Shown here: positions 50,176 to 58,706 of the stretch, piece by piece
How positions within the stretch are numbered: position 1 is the stretch's first letter
How the letters are laid out: each line of letters opens with the position of its first letter
Source of the DNA: Thermasporomyces sp040195635
GTDB taxonomy: Bacteria; Actinomycetota; Actinomycetes; Propionibacteriales; Actinopolymorphaceae
Assembly: GCF_040195635.1 (NCBI RefSeq)
Contig: NZ_JBEFTX010000018.1
Coordinates: forward strand, 1-64,000
DNA length: 64,000 nucleotides
Reading direction: 5' to 3'
Notes under the pieces: model-generated
What the model was told of the DNA's origin: nothing
What the model saw: only the letters and a program-made list of their open reading frames with translations
Databases searched by the model: none
Position numbers and translations under genes: made by a program

Positions 50176-50679
50176 ATGAACCCCTCGCGGCGGCCGATCC
50201 CATCTGGGTGGTCGCTCCTGCTCGGCACGGCAGCCATCCTGGCCCTACCTGTCCTGTTCGTAGCCGATCATCTGACGGTCCGGGCGCCCGACATCACAGA
50301 CCGCGCCACCGTTCGCGAGATGGTCGGACCACCAGGAGGGATTCCGATCGCCCTTCCCGTCGAGCTGCCGCCCGGCTACGAGCCGCCTGACTTCTGGGAG
50401 CACTCCACAGACGTCAACGGCAGGGTCGACTCGCGGAGCGTCGCCTTCTTCCCGACCGCCGAGGCACGAGATGGCCGCCAGGTCGCAAACGTTCGGACGT
50501 GCGTCGAGGCCGACAGCATTGGCCACGGTCCCTGCGGCTTCGGCGCAAACCCCGTCGAGCGCCACGTCGGGAATGTTCGAGTACTCATCTGGCTTCCCGA
50601 CCACGACCCAGACAACCGAGCGGCCTGGCGTACCGTTCCGTTCACCATGGACCTCAACGAGGTCCGTTGGGTGCGCTGA
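50176..50679 (+). CDS. Small exported or membrane-anchored protein, intact paralogue of the preceding gene
   Basis: The 167-residue protein has a short basic start, one hydrophobic helix (SLLLGTAAILALPVLFVAD) and an exterior domain with IPIALPVELPPGYEPPDF, one Cys pair and a closing FTMDLNEVRWVR. No named family recognised. It shares its core and ending with the frameshifted neighbour (49492-50015), indicating a tandem duplication. ATG 50176 lies 6 bases after CATGCT, like the leaderless starts seen elsewhere in the window. No operon partners. Confidence 0.72.
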   Translation: MNPSRRPIPSGWSLLLGTAAILALPVLFVADHLTVRAPDITDRATVREMVGPPGGIPIALPVELPPGYEPPDFWEHSTDVNGRVDSRSVAFFPTAEARDGRQVANVRTCVEADSIGHGPCGFGANPVERHVGNVRVLIWLPDHDPDNRAAWRTVPFTMDLNEVRWVR

Positions 50680-50774
50680 CCTGACCAGGAAGCGCGTCGA
50701 TGCGTCGGCGGCTCGAGCCCGACGCGATGCGCCGCCGGGTCCGCCGCCGAGGCGCTCGTTGCTACGCTGCCGGC

Positions 50775-51221
50775 GTGACCTCGGAAATGCGGCAACTCCG
50801 CGCCGCTCTCGACGGTCTGCGGGCTGGCGTCCTGAAGAAGCTTGCCGGGCTCAGCGAGGCCGACGCTCGGCGCAGCACGGTCGATTCCGGGACGAACCTC
50901 GCCGGGCTGTTGCAGCACCTCACCTATGTCGAGTCCCTGTGGTTCGAGGAGGTCGTCGCCGGTGGCACGGCGAAAGGGATCCGGTCGATGCAGGTCGATC
51001 CCTCGGTATCGGTGCGGACCCTGCGGGCCGGCTACAAGGCTGCCTGCGAGACCAGCAACCGGATCGTCGAAGCGATCGGCGACCTGGACGCGCCGGTGAC
51101 CCGCAAGCGCAAGACCCACGACCTGCGGTGGGTGTTGCTCTCGGTCATCCAGGAAACCGCCCGGCACGCCGGGCATGCCGACATCATCCGCGAACAGGTC
51201 GACGGCCAGACCGGGCGGTGA
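50775..51221 (+). CDS. DinB/DUF664-family protein
   Basis: The 148-residue four-helix-bundle protein has AGVLKKLAGLSEADARRSTV, NLAGLLQHLTYVESLWFEEVV and VIQETARHAGHADIIRE. The three metal-site His residues (HLTYVE; ARHAGHADI) match DUF664, whose members may act as metal-dependent thiol transferases or hydrolases (for example in mycothiol metabolism). GTG 50775 lies 6 bases after TACGCT, suggesting a leaderless mRNA. The frame upstream is Arg-rich and not protein-like, so it is excluded. Confidence 0.87.
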   Translation: MTSEMRQLRAALDGLRAGVLKKLAGLSEADARRSTVDSGTNLAGLLQHLTYVESLWFEEVVAGGTAKGIRSMQVDPSVSVRTLRAGYKAACETSNRIVEAIGDLDAPVTRKRKTHDLRWVLLSVIQETARHAGHADIIREQVDGQTGR

Positions 51222-51395
51222 CGCTGAGGTCCGCGCCGCGCTTCCGAAGATGGTGCGGGGGACGGCGGCCGTGCGTACAACAACGCCCCAGGGTGCTGTC
51301 ACAGGAGCTGGTGGCGCAGGTCCGGCCCTACGAGTGGCGGCATGTTCCATTCGGCTGATGCGCCGGTTCCTGCGATGGTGAGGCGTACCCGGACA
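51222..51395. other. Convergent gap, no gene seen
   Basis: The stretch between the DinB gene and the decayed serine-hydrolase gene. The minus strand here should have held the missing C-terminus of that hydrolase, but no matching sequence is recognisable. Confidence 0.35.
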
Positions 51396-52148
51396 TTCCC
51401 ACACGGCGTCAAGCGGGGCTTGCATGTTCGTGGTCGCCGCTGTCATCGCCACGACGACATCGGCTTCGGGGACGACGAGACAGACCTGCCCCATCGCGCC
51501 GTCGGCTCGGTAGCCGTGACGGGACATCCAGAACTGGTAGCCGTAACCCTGAAGCACTCGCCCGGCCCGATACCCATCGGGCGGAACAGACGTTCGTCCA
51601 ACACCTCCGGCAGCGGCCGGCCCGTGACGTGTTCGACGATCCGGGCCAGCACGTAGGTGGTGGGGTTGTTGTACGCATGGACCGTCCCAGCTGGTCTCGT
51701 CGGCGGTATCCGCAGAAAACCTCGTACCAGATCCAGCGGCTCGAGCGCCCAGGCGTCCTCGAGTACGTCCTCGGTATGTCCGGTGGTCATCGACAACAGA
51801 TGGTGAACGGTCAGTTCTGCCACCTGCGGGTGCATGTCGTTCGGTACATGGTCTGGGAGGAGATCGACCACACGATCGATGAGCCCGACCAGCCCGTCTG
51901 CCAGGGCGAACCCCACCGCGATCGAGGTGAAGGACTTCGACATCGAATAGAGCCAGGTGCGGCCGGTCGGCGGTAAACGGAGCCCACCACCCCTCCGCCA
52001 CCACGTGACCGTGCCGAACAACCATGATCGAGTGCAGCTCGATGCCCTGCTCGCAGGCCCGATCGAGGAACGCAATCAACCCGGACGCGTCGATCAGCTG
52101 ATCGGAAGGAGTCGAACGCGGAAGGAGATTCACAGGTGCAGTCTGCAA
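51396..52148 (-). pseudogene. Degraded serine hydrolase (class C beta-lactamase-like)
   Basis: Pieces of one protein lie in two frames on the minus strand. The start is HSIMVVRHGHVVAEGWWAPF; one frame over comes YSMSKSFTSIAVGFALADG with the SxxK nucleophile motif, then ELTVHHLLSMTTGH and YNNPTTYVLARIVEHVTG. Back in the first frame come GYGYQFWMSRHGYRADGAMGQ and VVPEADVVVAMTA. At least two frameshifts, loss of about 100 codons before GYGYQFW and a missing end show that the gene is dead. It once resembled EstB/AmpC-like esterases. Confidence 0.78.
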
Positions 52149-52228
52149 GGTGCCGCCTAGAGAACCTATTCCTTATCGCTCTGTTCGATCGGTCTGTTCG
52201 GATCAGCGGAGGGTTGCCTGGAGAGAGG

Positions 52229-53287
52229 ATGTCCGCAAGAGTCGGGCCCATGCAGATGCTTCCCTTGTTCCCCACCTCGTTGGTCGGCAGCTACGCGCAA
52301 CCGGAGTGGCTCATCGACCGCGCAAAGCTGGCCGGCCGATTTCCACCCCGGGTCCGCGCCCGTGAGCTGTGGCGACCGGAGGCGGATCATCTGGCCGAGG
52401 CGCAGGACGACGCCACTCTGCTCGCCATCCGGGCGCAGGAACGCTCCGGCCTCGACATCCTGACCGACGGCGAGATGCGCCGGGAGAGCTACTCCAACCA
52501 CTTCGCCACGGCTCTGGAGGGTGTCGACATCGACAACCCCGGCGAGGCACTCGACCGCAGCGGTCACCCGAACCCGGTGCCTCGGGTGGTCGGACCCATC
52601 CGGCGGCCGCGGGCCGTCCAGGCCGACGACGTCCGATTCCTGCGCGCCAACACCGACCGCGTCATCAAGGTGACGGTGCCCGGCCCGTTCACGATGTCGC
52701 AGCAGGCGCAGGACGACCACTATGGACGTCCGGAGGCGCTCGCGATGGCCTACGCCGAGGCTGTCAACGCCGAGGTCCACGACCTCTTCGCCGCCGGTGC
52801 CGACATCGTGCAGCTGGACGAGCCCTACATGCAGGCGCGTCCAGAGCGCGCACGGGAATTCGGCCTGCAGGCGTTGAACCGAGCGCTGGAGAACGCTCCG
52901 GGGACGACCGCCGTGCACATCTGCTTCGGCTATGCCGCGATCATCCACGACCGGCCCTCCGGCTACTCCTTCCTTCCCGAGCTCGCCGGCTGTTCCTGCG
53001 ACCAGGTCTCCATCGAGACCGCGCAGTCCAACCTCGACACGTCCGTGCTCAAGCACCTGCCCGACAAGACCATCATCCTGGGCGTGATCGACCTTTCCGA
53101 CCACAGCGTCGAGTCGGCCGAGACCGTGGCCGCGAGGGTCAGGAGGGCCCTGCCGTTCGTCGAACCCGACCGCATTGTCGTCGCGACCGACTGTGGCATG
53201 AAGTACCTCCCGCGCCGTTCCGCAGAGGGCAAGCTCCGCGCCATGGCAGCGGCCGCACGTATGCTGCGCGCCGAAGCCGAGGGGTGA
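52229..53287 (+). CDS. Cobalamin-independent methionine synthase (MetE C-domain)-like protein
   Basis: The 352-residue protein has the TIM-barrel of the MetE C-terminal domain: FPTSLVGSYAQPEWL, ERSGLDILTDGEMRRE, VPGPFTMSQQAQ and IVQLDEPYMQARPE. The zinc ligands are visible as HICFGY (His and Cys) and VATDCGMKYLPR (Cys). Stand-alone versions are often methyltransferases for other substrates in catabolic loci, so methionine synthesis is not implied; demethylation of a methylated substrate is possible. The start is uncertain: ATG 52229 has AGAGAGG directly before it, while ATG 52250 would also begin close to the conserved region. Confidence 0.82.
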   Translation: MSARVGPMQMLPLFPTSLVGSYAQPEWLIDRAKLAGRFPPRVRARELWRPEADHLAEAQDDATLLAIRAQERSGLDILTDGEMRRESYSNHFATALEGVDIDNPGEALDRSGHPNPVPRVVGPIRRPRAVQADDVRFLRANTDRVIKVTVPGPFTMSQQAQDDHYGRPEALAMAYAEAVNAEVHDLFAAGADIVQLDEPYMQARPERAREFGLQALNRALENAPGTTAVHICFGYAAIIHDRPSGYSFLPELAGCSCDQVSIETAQSNLDTSVLKHLPDKTIILGVIDLSDHSVESAETVAARVRRALPFVEPDRIVVATDCGMKYLPRRSAEGKLRAMAAAARMLRAEAEG

Positions 53288-53344
53288 GGGATGAAGGCCG
53301 AGAAACCGCATCGCTCACAGCATTTCCGGCCTCATCTGCGACAG

Positions 53345-54810
53345 CTAACCGCTCGCCTGGTGTGTGGCCGCGCTGCGGTAGTCGGTGTACGTGTACGGGT
53401 TGTCCAGCACCTTCGTCTGTGGGATGTCCGGATTCATGCCCTGCTGCCATGCCTCGGCACCCAGTGCGCCCTGCAGGTACTCGACGGTCGCCTCGATCGC
53501 GCGGCGTGCCGGGGCCAGGTCGACACCGACCAGCCGGTGATTGTGCTTGACGACGCGGCCGTCGACGATGACGGTGTGGACGTCGGCCCGCTGGGCCTGG
53601 AAGACGACGTGCCCGTAGGGATTGAGGATCGGGAACATGACCGGCGAGTCGTCGTTCTTGAGCAGCACGACATCGGCCTTCTTTCCGACTTCGAGGCTGC
53701 CGATCTTCTCGTCGAGACCGAGCGCCCTCGCACCACCGCGGGTGGCCCACTCCACTGCCTGGTCGGCACGCAGATGGCAGTGCGTGATCGTCTCTCCCTT
53801 GGCATGCGCCTCCAGGTGCTCGCGGGCCCGGTCGGCGCCGAGCGTCGACCGCATCGCCGAGAACAGGTCCGCGCTCCACCACACGCTGGTGTCCACGGAC
53901 AACGCGACCGGGATGTCGTGGGACCGGAGGATCCACGTGGGCGGGTAGCCCTGGCCACAGCTCTGCTCGCTTTCGGTGGACACCGAGACCGTCCCGCCGG
54001 TGGCGGCGATCCGGTGGTACGAATCGGCGCTCAGCGTCGCCGCGTGTACGTACACGGTCTGCGGCGTCATGAACCCGTGGTCGTACATCAGCTGGACGCT
54101 GTCGTTGTTAGTGGCACCCCAGACACCGGCATGCGTCGTCACCGGTGCGCCGAGCTCGCGCGCCACCTCGAACGCGGGACGCTCGGGAAACGCCGGGTCC
54201 CCGGTCACGTCGAAGGCCAGCTGGAAACCCAGCATGTCGTCGCCGGTGAAGCGCCGATCGACGAAGGCACGGAACTCGGGTTGGGTGGACCATTCCCAAG
54301 GCCCTGCGTGGATGTTGCCGTAGGCGAGGACGAACCGTCCTGGTACGGCCTGGAGGGCATCGACCGCGGCCTCGGCGTGGTCGATGGTCTGCAGCCCGTG
54401 TGACCAGTCCACCGTGGTGGTGACGCCGGCCTCGATCGACTCGATGGCCGATGCCAGGTTGCCGGCGTGGATGTCCTCGGGCCGGAACTTCTTGCCGTGT
54501 TCGAGGTAGTTCCAGACGAAGTACTGCGTCAGCGTCCAGTCGGCGCCGTACCCGCGCATCGCCGTCTGCCACATGTGCCGGTGCGTGTCCACCATCCCCG
54601 GCATGATGATCCCGCCGGTGGCATCGATCTCCACGGTCCCCTCGGGCACGTCGAGCTGTCGACCGACGGCCTCGATGCGTTCGCCGACGACCAGAACGTC
54701 GGCGTCGGTGAGCACCGACTTTCCGTCGTCCATGGTCAGAACCGTCCCGTGCGGAGCACCACGGTCCGGCCCGCCCCGAATGTCGCCTCAGGCGCATTGC
54801 TGGTTTCCAT
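53345..54810 (-). CDS. Amidohydrolase (chlorohydrolase/deaminase-like), with an apparent N-terminal frameshift
   Basis: From 54733 the frame gives 462 residues with THRHMWQ (metal His pair), VTTHAGVWG, VYVHAATLS and ALSVDTSVWW (metal Asp), then a C-terminal return domain: the TrzA/AtzA/SsnA-type amidohydrolase fold, which deaminates or dechlorinates heterocycles. Such proteins normally begin VLRNGTVLTMDDG. Here a strong ribosome site and ATG (54810) lead into VVLRTG, and the frame is lost by one base near 54748-54751; adding one A gives VVLRNGTVLTM. As sequenced, only the ATG at 54733, without the first strand, is usable. It lies 73 bp after the importer gene, likely the same operon. Confidence 0.78.
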
Positions 54811-54883
54811 GAGCGCTCCTTCGTCCAGACGCCCACCTGCGCTGGTTTGTGGGGAGAGTCGTCCGTACGGGCCGATGGGTGAC

Positions 54884-56152
54884 CTACCTGCCGGCGCGGT
54901 GAGGGACCAGCATCCTGGATGTCTTCACCAGAGCCACCGCCGCGACCCCGACGATCGGCAGCACCGTCAGCTGCCACAGGCCCGCACCGTTCCATCCGAA
55001 CTCGCCGACAAGGCGGGCGAACAACAAACCAGAGAAGGCAGCGCCGACGTAGTAGGTGAGCATGAAGAGGCCGGCGCCGCGTCCGACGTGTTCGGGCCGG
55101 ACCGCCCGCTGCATGGCGGTCGTGCAGTTGGTGAACAGGAAGCCGCTGGCAAAGGTGCCGATGAGGAAAGCGAGTACGTAGTGAGCCGCCGGAGTCGTCG
55201 CCACCTGGTAGGCGAGGAACGTGCAAGCAGAGGCACCCACGAATCCGATGGCGAGCAGTTTGCGCTGGTCGTAACGGTCACCCAGCCAACCGGCCGGCAG
55301 GGCCATCATCGCCCCGAATCCCGCCATGGACAGGGCAAACGCGGCCTGCCCAGGGGTGAAGCCGTGCTGCTCCTGGAGGAAGGTGGGATACAGGCCGAGG
55401 AAGCCGTAGAACACCACGCCGGAGACCACACAGGCGACTCCCAGCCCGAGGGTGTTGCGGTTGAACGGGCTCGCGGGCACGTGGTCGAACGCCTGCGGGG
55501 AACCTGCCGCCTTGCCCGTAACCGCCTCGGTCAGCCGCTTCGACACGACGGTGACGATGAGGACGGACATGACCAGACCGATACCCGCGAAGACGTAGAA
55601 CGGTCCCCGCCAGTCTCCCCACGAGGCCACGATCTGGGTCCCGATGAGGGGCCCGAGGAAGACGCCGAGTCCGAACGCGACACCGACGACCCCGGCGGCC
55701 ACCGCACGGCGGTGGAAGAAGAACGCCCCGAGGACGGCGTACACGGCCGCGGCATGCATCCCCTCTCCGATGCCGGAGAGCAGGCGGTACGCACTCATGT
55801 CCACGAATCCTGCGGCGAGCGGAACGCCCAGCGTGCCGACCGAGTACATGAGGACGGCGATCACGAGAATGTTCCGCCGCGACAGCCGGTCGGTCAGGAA
55901 GCCACCGACCAGCCCGGCGATGGCGAGACCCAGGGTGAAGCCCGTCGCCAGCGAGCCGCCCTGCTCCAGGCTGAACCCGAACTCGCTGCTGATGTCGGGA
56001 AGCAGCGGGTAGAAGATCTGCCGGTCCATCGCGTTGAGCATGTACGACAGACACAGCACCCCGAACCCGACGGCGACGACCGCCGGTGAGATCTCGACGT
56101 TTCCTGACGTGGTCGTCCCGGTCTCTACGCGTTCGTTCGGGATGCTCGCCAT
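54884..56152 (-). CDS. MFS transporter, probable importer of the catabolic substrate
   Basis: The 422-residue protein has twelve hydrophobic segments and the motif GGFLTDRLSRR in loop 2-3; the N-terminus SYMLNAMDRQIFYPLLP resembles the aromatic-acid/sugar-acid:H+ symporter branch. GAGGAG precedes ATG 56152. It is divergent from the IclR gene, and its promoter carries TTGACA-N17-TACTTT (56217-56245) with the inverted repeat GTCCG-N5-CGGAC downstream (56184-56198). It therefore probably takes up the compound degraded by the island. The amidohydrolase follows downstream on the same strand. Confidence 0.85.
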   Translation of the reverse strand: MASIPNERVETGTTTSGNVEISPAVVAVGFGVLCLSYMLNAMDRQIFYPLLPDISSEFGFSLEQGGSLATGFTLGLAIAGLVGGFLTDRLSRRNILVIAVLMYSVGTLGVPLAAGFVDMSAYRLLSGIGEGMHAAAVYAVLGAFFFHRRAVAAGVVGVAFGLGVFLGPLIGTQIVASWGDWRGPFYVFAGIGLVMSVLIVTVVSKRLTEAVTGKAAGSPQAFDHVPASPFNRNTLGLGVACVVSGVVFYGFLGLYPTFLQEQHGFTPGQAAFALSMAGFGAMMALPAGWLGDRYDQRKLLAIGFVGASACTFLAYQVATTPAAHYVLAFLIGTFASGFLFTNCTTAMQRAVRPEHVGRGAGLFMLTYYVGAAFSGLLFARLVGEFGWNGAGLWQLTVLPIVGVAAVALVKTSRMLVPHRAGR

Positions 56153-56183
56153 CGGGCGCTCCTCGAGGGTGTCGCGTCCACCT

Positions 56184-56198
56184 GTCCGTTCTACGGAC
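56184..56198. promoter_or_regulatory. Operator GTCCG-N5-CGGAC upstream of the importer (probable IclR site)
   Basis: GTCCG TTCTA CGGAC is a perfect inverted repeat with a 5-base spacer, about 12-26 bases downstream of the predicted transcription start of the importer gene. The identical arms and spacer length recur at 57436-57450 before the CoA transferase. Confidence 0.7.
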
Positions 56199-56216
56199 AC
56201 TCGTCCGTAAGGCAGC

Positions 56217-56245
56217 AAAGTATGACCGCTCCCACACGTTGTCAA
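56217..56245 (-). promoter_or_regulatory. Importer promoter
   Basis: On the minus strand: consensus TTGACA (56245-56240), 17 bases, then TACTTT (56222-56217). Transcription should start near 56210, just before the operator at 56184-56198. Confidence 0.65.
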
Positions 56246-56325
56246 GGGATCCCCGGCCCGAACGGACGGGTCGGCGCCGGTCCAGCCACCGCGCTGGCCG
56301 CTCGTGGTGGCAGGAGTGGCGCTTT

Positions 56326-56340
56326 GTCCGCACAGCGGCC
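56326..56340. promoter_or_regulatory. Imperfect operator copy upstream of the IclR gene
   Basis: TTGTCCGCACAGCGG-CC here resembles TTGTCCGAACAGCGG-AC at the CoA-transferase promoter; it differs at two positions over 17 bases. It suggests autoregulation of the IclR gene, with a weaker site. Confidence 0.5.
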
Positions 56341-56441
56341 AACGTGGTTGACTGTCTACGCCTGCGGCTCTGGCCAAGCACCTGAACGCAGAGAGTTGAG
56401 GCATTCGCCCTACGAACACGCCGCAAGCTTCAGGAGTGTCG

Positions 56442-57254
56442 ATGCCCCGTCGCGACAGCGACCCCGACTTCATCGAGTCGATAGCCCGCGGCTTCGACGT
56501 CGTCCGGGCGTTCGACGCCCACCGGCCCGTGATGACCCTCAGCGAGATGGCGGCGGCGACCCAGTTGGCGCGCCCCACGGCCCGCCGAATCCTTCGTACG
56601 CTGGAGTCCCTGGGATACGTGCGGGCAGTCGGCGGCGGATTCACCCTCACCCCGCGCGTGCTCGAGCTCGGTCTGACCTACGTCCAGGGCATGGGGCTGT
56701 GGGACGTGGCTCGTCCGCACATGGAACGGCTCGTCGCCCGTACCCACGAGTCGAGCTCCATCGCCCAGCTCGACGGCTCCGACATCGTCTACGTCGCACG
56801 GGTGGCCGTACCCAAGATCATCACGCTGGCGGTGCAGATCGGCACCCGGTTCCCGGCACCGCCGACATCCCTCGGCAAGGTCCTGCTCGCCGGACTCGAC
56901 GCCGACGAGCTCGACCACGTGCTCGCCCAGCCGAGCCGCTCGGGCGTGACCGCGAGGTGGCAGCCGGACCGGACCGAGCTCGACGCGGCGCTGCGGGAGG
57001 TTCGCGCGCGCGGGTGGGCACTCACCGACGAGCAACTCGCCTCCGGGATCCGCTCGATCGCGGCGCCCGTACGCGACGGCGCCGGCCGGGTCGTCGCCGC
57101 CATGAACGTGACCGTGCACGCGGCCGAGACCTCGGTGGAGACGCTCACCGAGGAATACCTTCCGCTGCTCCTGCAGGCGGCAAGCGCCGCGAGCGCCGAC
57201 TTCGCGAGGTACGACGCCCTGCCGCGCACCGTCGTCGAACCCAGCGTCTCCTGA
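56442..57254 (+). CDS. IclR-family transcriptional regulator (PcaR/PobR-like)
   Basis: The 270-residue protein has an N-terminal winged helix (SIARGFDVVRAFDAH, LSEMAAATQLARPTARRILRTLESLGYV) and a C-terminal GAF-like effector domain (ITLAVQIGTRFPAPPTSLGKVLLAGL, GIRSIAAPVRDGAGRVVAAMNV). This branch typically controls aromatic-acid catabolism. AGGAG at 56432-56436 sits 5 bases before ATG 56442; GTG 56436 is less likely. It is flanked by the importer (divergent) and the CoA transferase (same strand), both with the GTCCG-N5-CGGAC repeat, which is its probable binding site. Confidence 0.92.
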   Translation: MPRRDSDPDFIESIARGFDVVRAFDAHRPVMTLSEMAAATQLARPTARRILRTLESLGYVRAVGGGFTLTPRVLELGLTYVQGMGLWDVARPHMERLVARTHESSSIAQLDGSDIVYVARVAVPKIITLAVQIGTRFPAPPTSLGKVLLAGLDADELDHVLAQPSRSGVTARWQPDRTELDAALREVRARGWALTDEQLASGIRSIAAPVRDGAGRVVAAMNVTVHAAETSVETLTEEYLPLLLQAASAASADFARYDALPRTVVEPSVS

Positions 57255-57276
57255 CGGTGCCGTCCGGCCAGGCCGC

Positions 57277-57346
57277 CTGATCGAGGCCGCCTGACCGAGG
57301 CTGCCTGACCGAGGCTGCCTGACCGAGGCTGCCTGACCGAGGCTGC
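57277..57346 (+). repeat. Five 14-bp tandem repeats after the IclR gene
   Basis: CTGANCGAGGCYGC repeated five times (57277-57346), the last three to four copies identical. Non-coding, 23 bp after the IclR stop and 41 bp before the -35 of the CoA-transferase promoter. A length-variable tract. Confidence 0.9.
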
Positions 57347-57386
57347 CTAGCCGCGCCAGCCGACCGGACGAATCCGCCTCCCGACC

Positions 57387-57416
57387 TTGACACCGTGGCC
57401 CTCGCCGACGGATTCT
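57387..57416 (+). promoter_or_regulatory. CoA-transferase promoter
   Basis: A perfect TTGACA (57387-57392), 18 bases, then GATTCT (57411-57416). Start of transcription near 57423, followed by the operator at 57436-57450. The layout matches that of the importer promoter. Confidence 0.6.
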
Positions 57417-57435
57417 GGCAAGCTATCGGACGGTT

Positions 57436-57450
57436 GTCCGAACAGCGGAC
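57436..57450. promoter_or_regulatory. Operator GTCCG-N5-CGGAC upstream of the CoA transferase (probable IclR site)
   Basis: GTCCG AACAG CGGAC, with the same arms and 5-base spacing as at 56184-56198. It lies 10 bp before the ATG, downstream of the predicted transcription start. An additional overlapping repeat CGGAC-GGTT-GTCCG (57427-57440) extends the site. Confidence 0.7.
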
Positions 57451-57460
57451 GAGGGGGACC

Positions 57461-58654
57461 ATGACGGAAGACACCCCGGTGGCGACGGCGCGGAAGGGAC
57501 CGCTCGCGGGCCTGCTGGTGGCCGACTTCTCCAGGATCCTGGCAGGCCCGTACGCGAGCATGCTGATGGCCGACATGGGGGCCGAGGTCGTCAAGGTGGA
57601 AGGGCCGGCAGGCGACGACACCCGGACGTGGTCCCCTCCGCTGCGCGGAGACGTGGCGACCTACTACCTCGGCATCAACCGCAACAAGAGGTCGATCGCG
57701 CTGGACTTCGCCGACCCGGACGACCGCGCGCTCGCCCAGGAACTCGCGGCCCGCGCCGACATCGTGCTCGAGAACTTCCGGCCCGGAAGCCTCGCCAAGT
57801 TCGGGCTGGACTACGACAGCGTGGCATCCGCCAACCCAGGCGTCATCTACGCCTCGATCACCGGGTTCGGTTCCGGCGGCGGCGCCGCGCTGCCCGGCTA
57901 CGACCTCATCGTGCAGGCGATCTCGGGGCTGATGAGCCTGACCGGTGACCCCGAAGGCCCGCCGTACCGCTCCGGCATCTCGGTGTTCGACGTGATGTCG
58001 GGGATGCAGACCACGATCGGTGTCCTCGCCGCATTGCAGCACCGCAACCGAACGGGCACCGGCCAGCACGTCGAGGTCAACCTCCTGTCGACCGCGCTCT
58101 CCGGGATGGTGAACCAGACCAGCGCCTACGTTGCCGGCGACGTCGTACCGCACCGGATGGGTAATGCCCATCCGAGCCTCTTCCCGTACGAACCGCTGCC
58201 CACGGCGGACGGCGAGCTGATCGTCACCGCCGGCAACAACCGGCAGTTTGCCAATCTCTGCAAGGTTCTCGGCGTGCCGGAGCTCGCCGACGACGCCAGG
58301 TTCCGCACCAACCAGGACCGCACCGCCAACCGCGAGGAGCTTCGCCCGTTGCTGGTCGAGCGCCTCCGGACGAGGGGGCGGATGGAGTGGTTCCGCGACC
58401 TGCTCGCCGCGGGCGTGGCCTGCGGGCCGATCAACACCGTCGAGGAGGGCGTGGCGTTCGCCGAACAGCTTGGCCTCGACCCTGTTGTGCGGGTGGGCGA
58501 GGGCGATCCACCGTCGGTCCGTAACCCGATCACCTTCTCCGAGACCCCTACCCGCTACGACCTGCCGCCGCCCGGCCTGGACGAGCACGGCGCAGAGCTA
58601 CGCGCCTGGCTCTCCGCTCCTCGCCACCAGCACGAACACGGACACGACAACTGA
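57461..58654 (+). CDS. CaiB/BaiF-type (family III) CoA transferase
   Basis: The 397-residue protein begins GPLAGLLVADFSRILAGPYA and has GAEVVKVE, RNKRSIALDF, IVLENFRPGSLAKFGL and the catalytic-Asp segment SVFDVMSGMQTTIGVLAAL (Asp177). It transfers CoA between carboxylic acids in the cytoplasm. The next gene encodes a citryl-CoA-lyase-like protein, so it may activate a citrate-like ring-fission product before C-C cleavage. GAGGGGG lies 4 bases before ATG 57461. It is first in a four- to five-gene operon behind an IclR-type operator. Confidence 0.92.
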   Translation: MTEDTPVATARKGPLAGLLVADFSRILAGPYASMLMADMGAEVVKVEGPAGDDTRTWSPPLRGDVATYYLGINRNKRSIALDFADPDDRALAQELAARADIVLENFRPGSLAKFGLDYDSVASANPGVIYASITGFGSGGGAALPGYDLIVQAISGLMSLTGDPEGPPYRSGISVFDVMSGMQTTIGVLAALQHRNRTGTGQHVEVNLLSTALSGMVNQTSAYVAGDVVPHRMGNAHPSLFPYEPLPTADGELIVTAGNNRQFANLCKVLGVPELADDARFRTNQDRTANREELRPLLVERLRTRGRMEWFRDLLAAGVACGPINTVEEGVAFAEQLGLDPVVRVGEGDPPSVRNPITFSETPTRYDLPPPGLDEHGAELRAWLSAPRHQHEHGHDN

Positions 58655-58706
58655 TACGAGACCGGCACCGAGCTGCCCGGCAGACCGAAGAAAAGGAGAT
58701 CACGGA

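Noticed and set aside
57277..57346. 14-bp tandem repeats considered as regulator-binding iterons
   Set aside because: No dyad, no replication gene nearby, and the IclR-type inverted repeat is a separate sequence.
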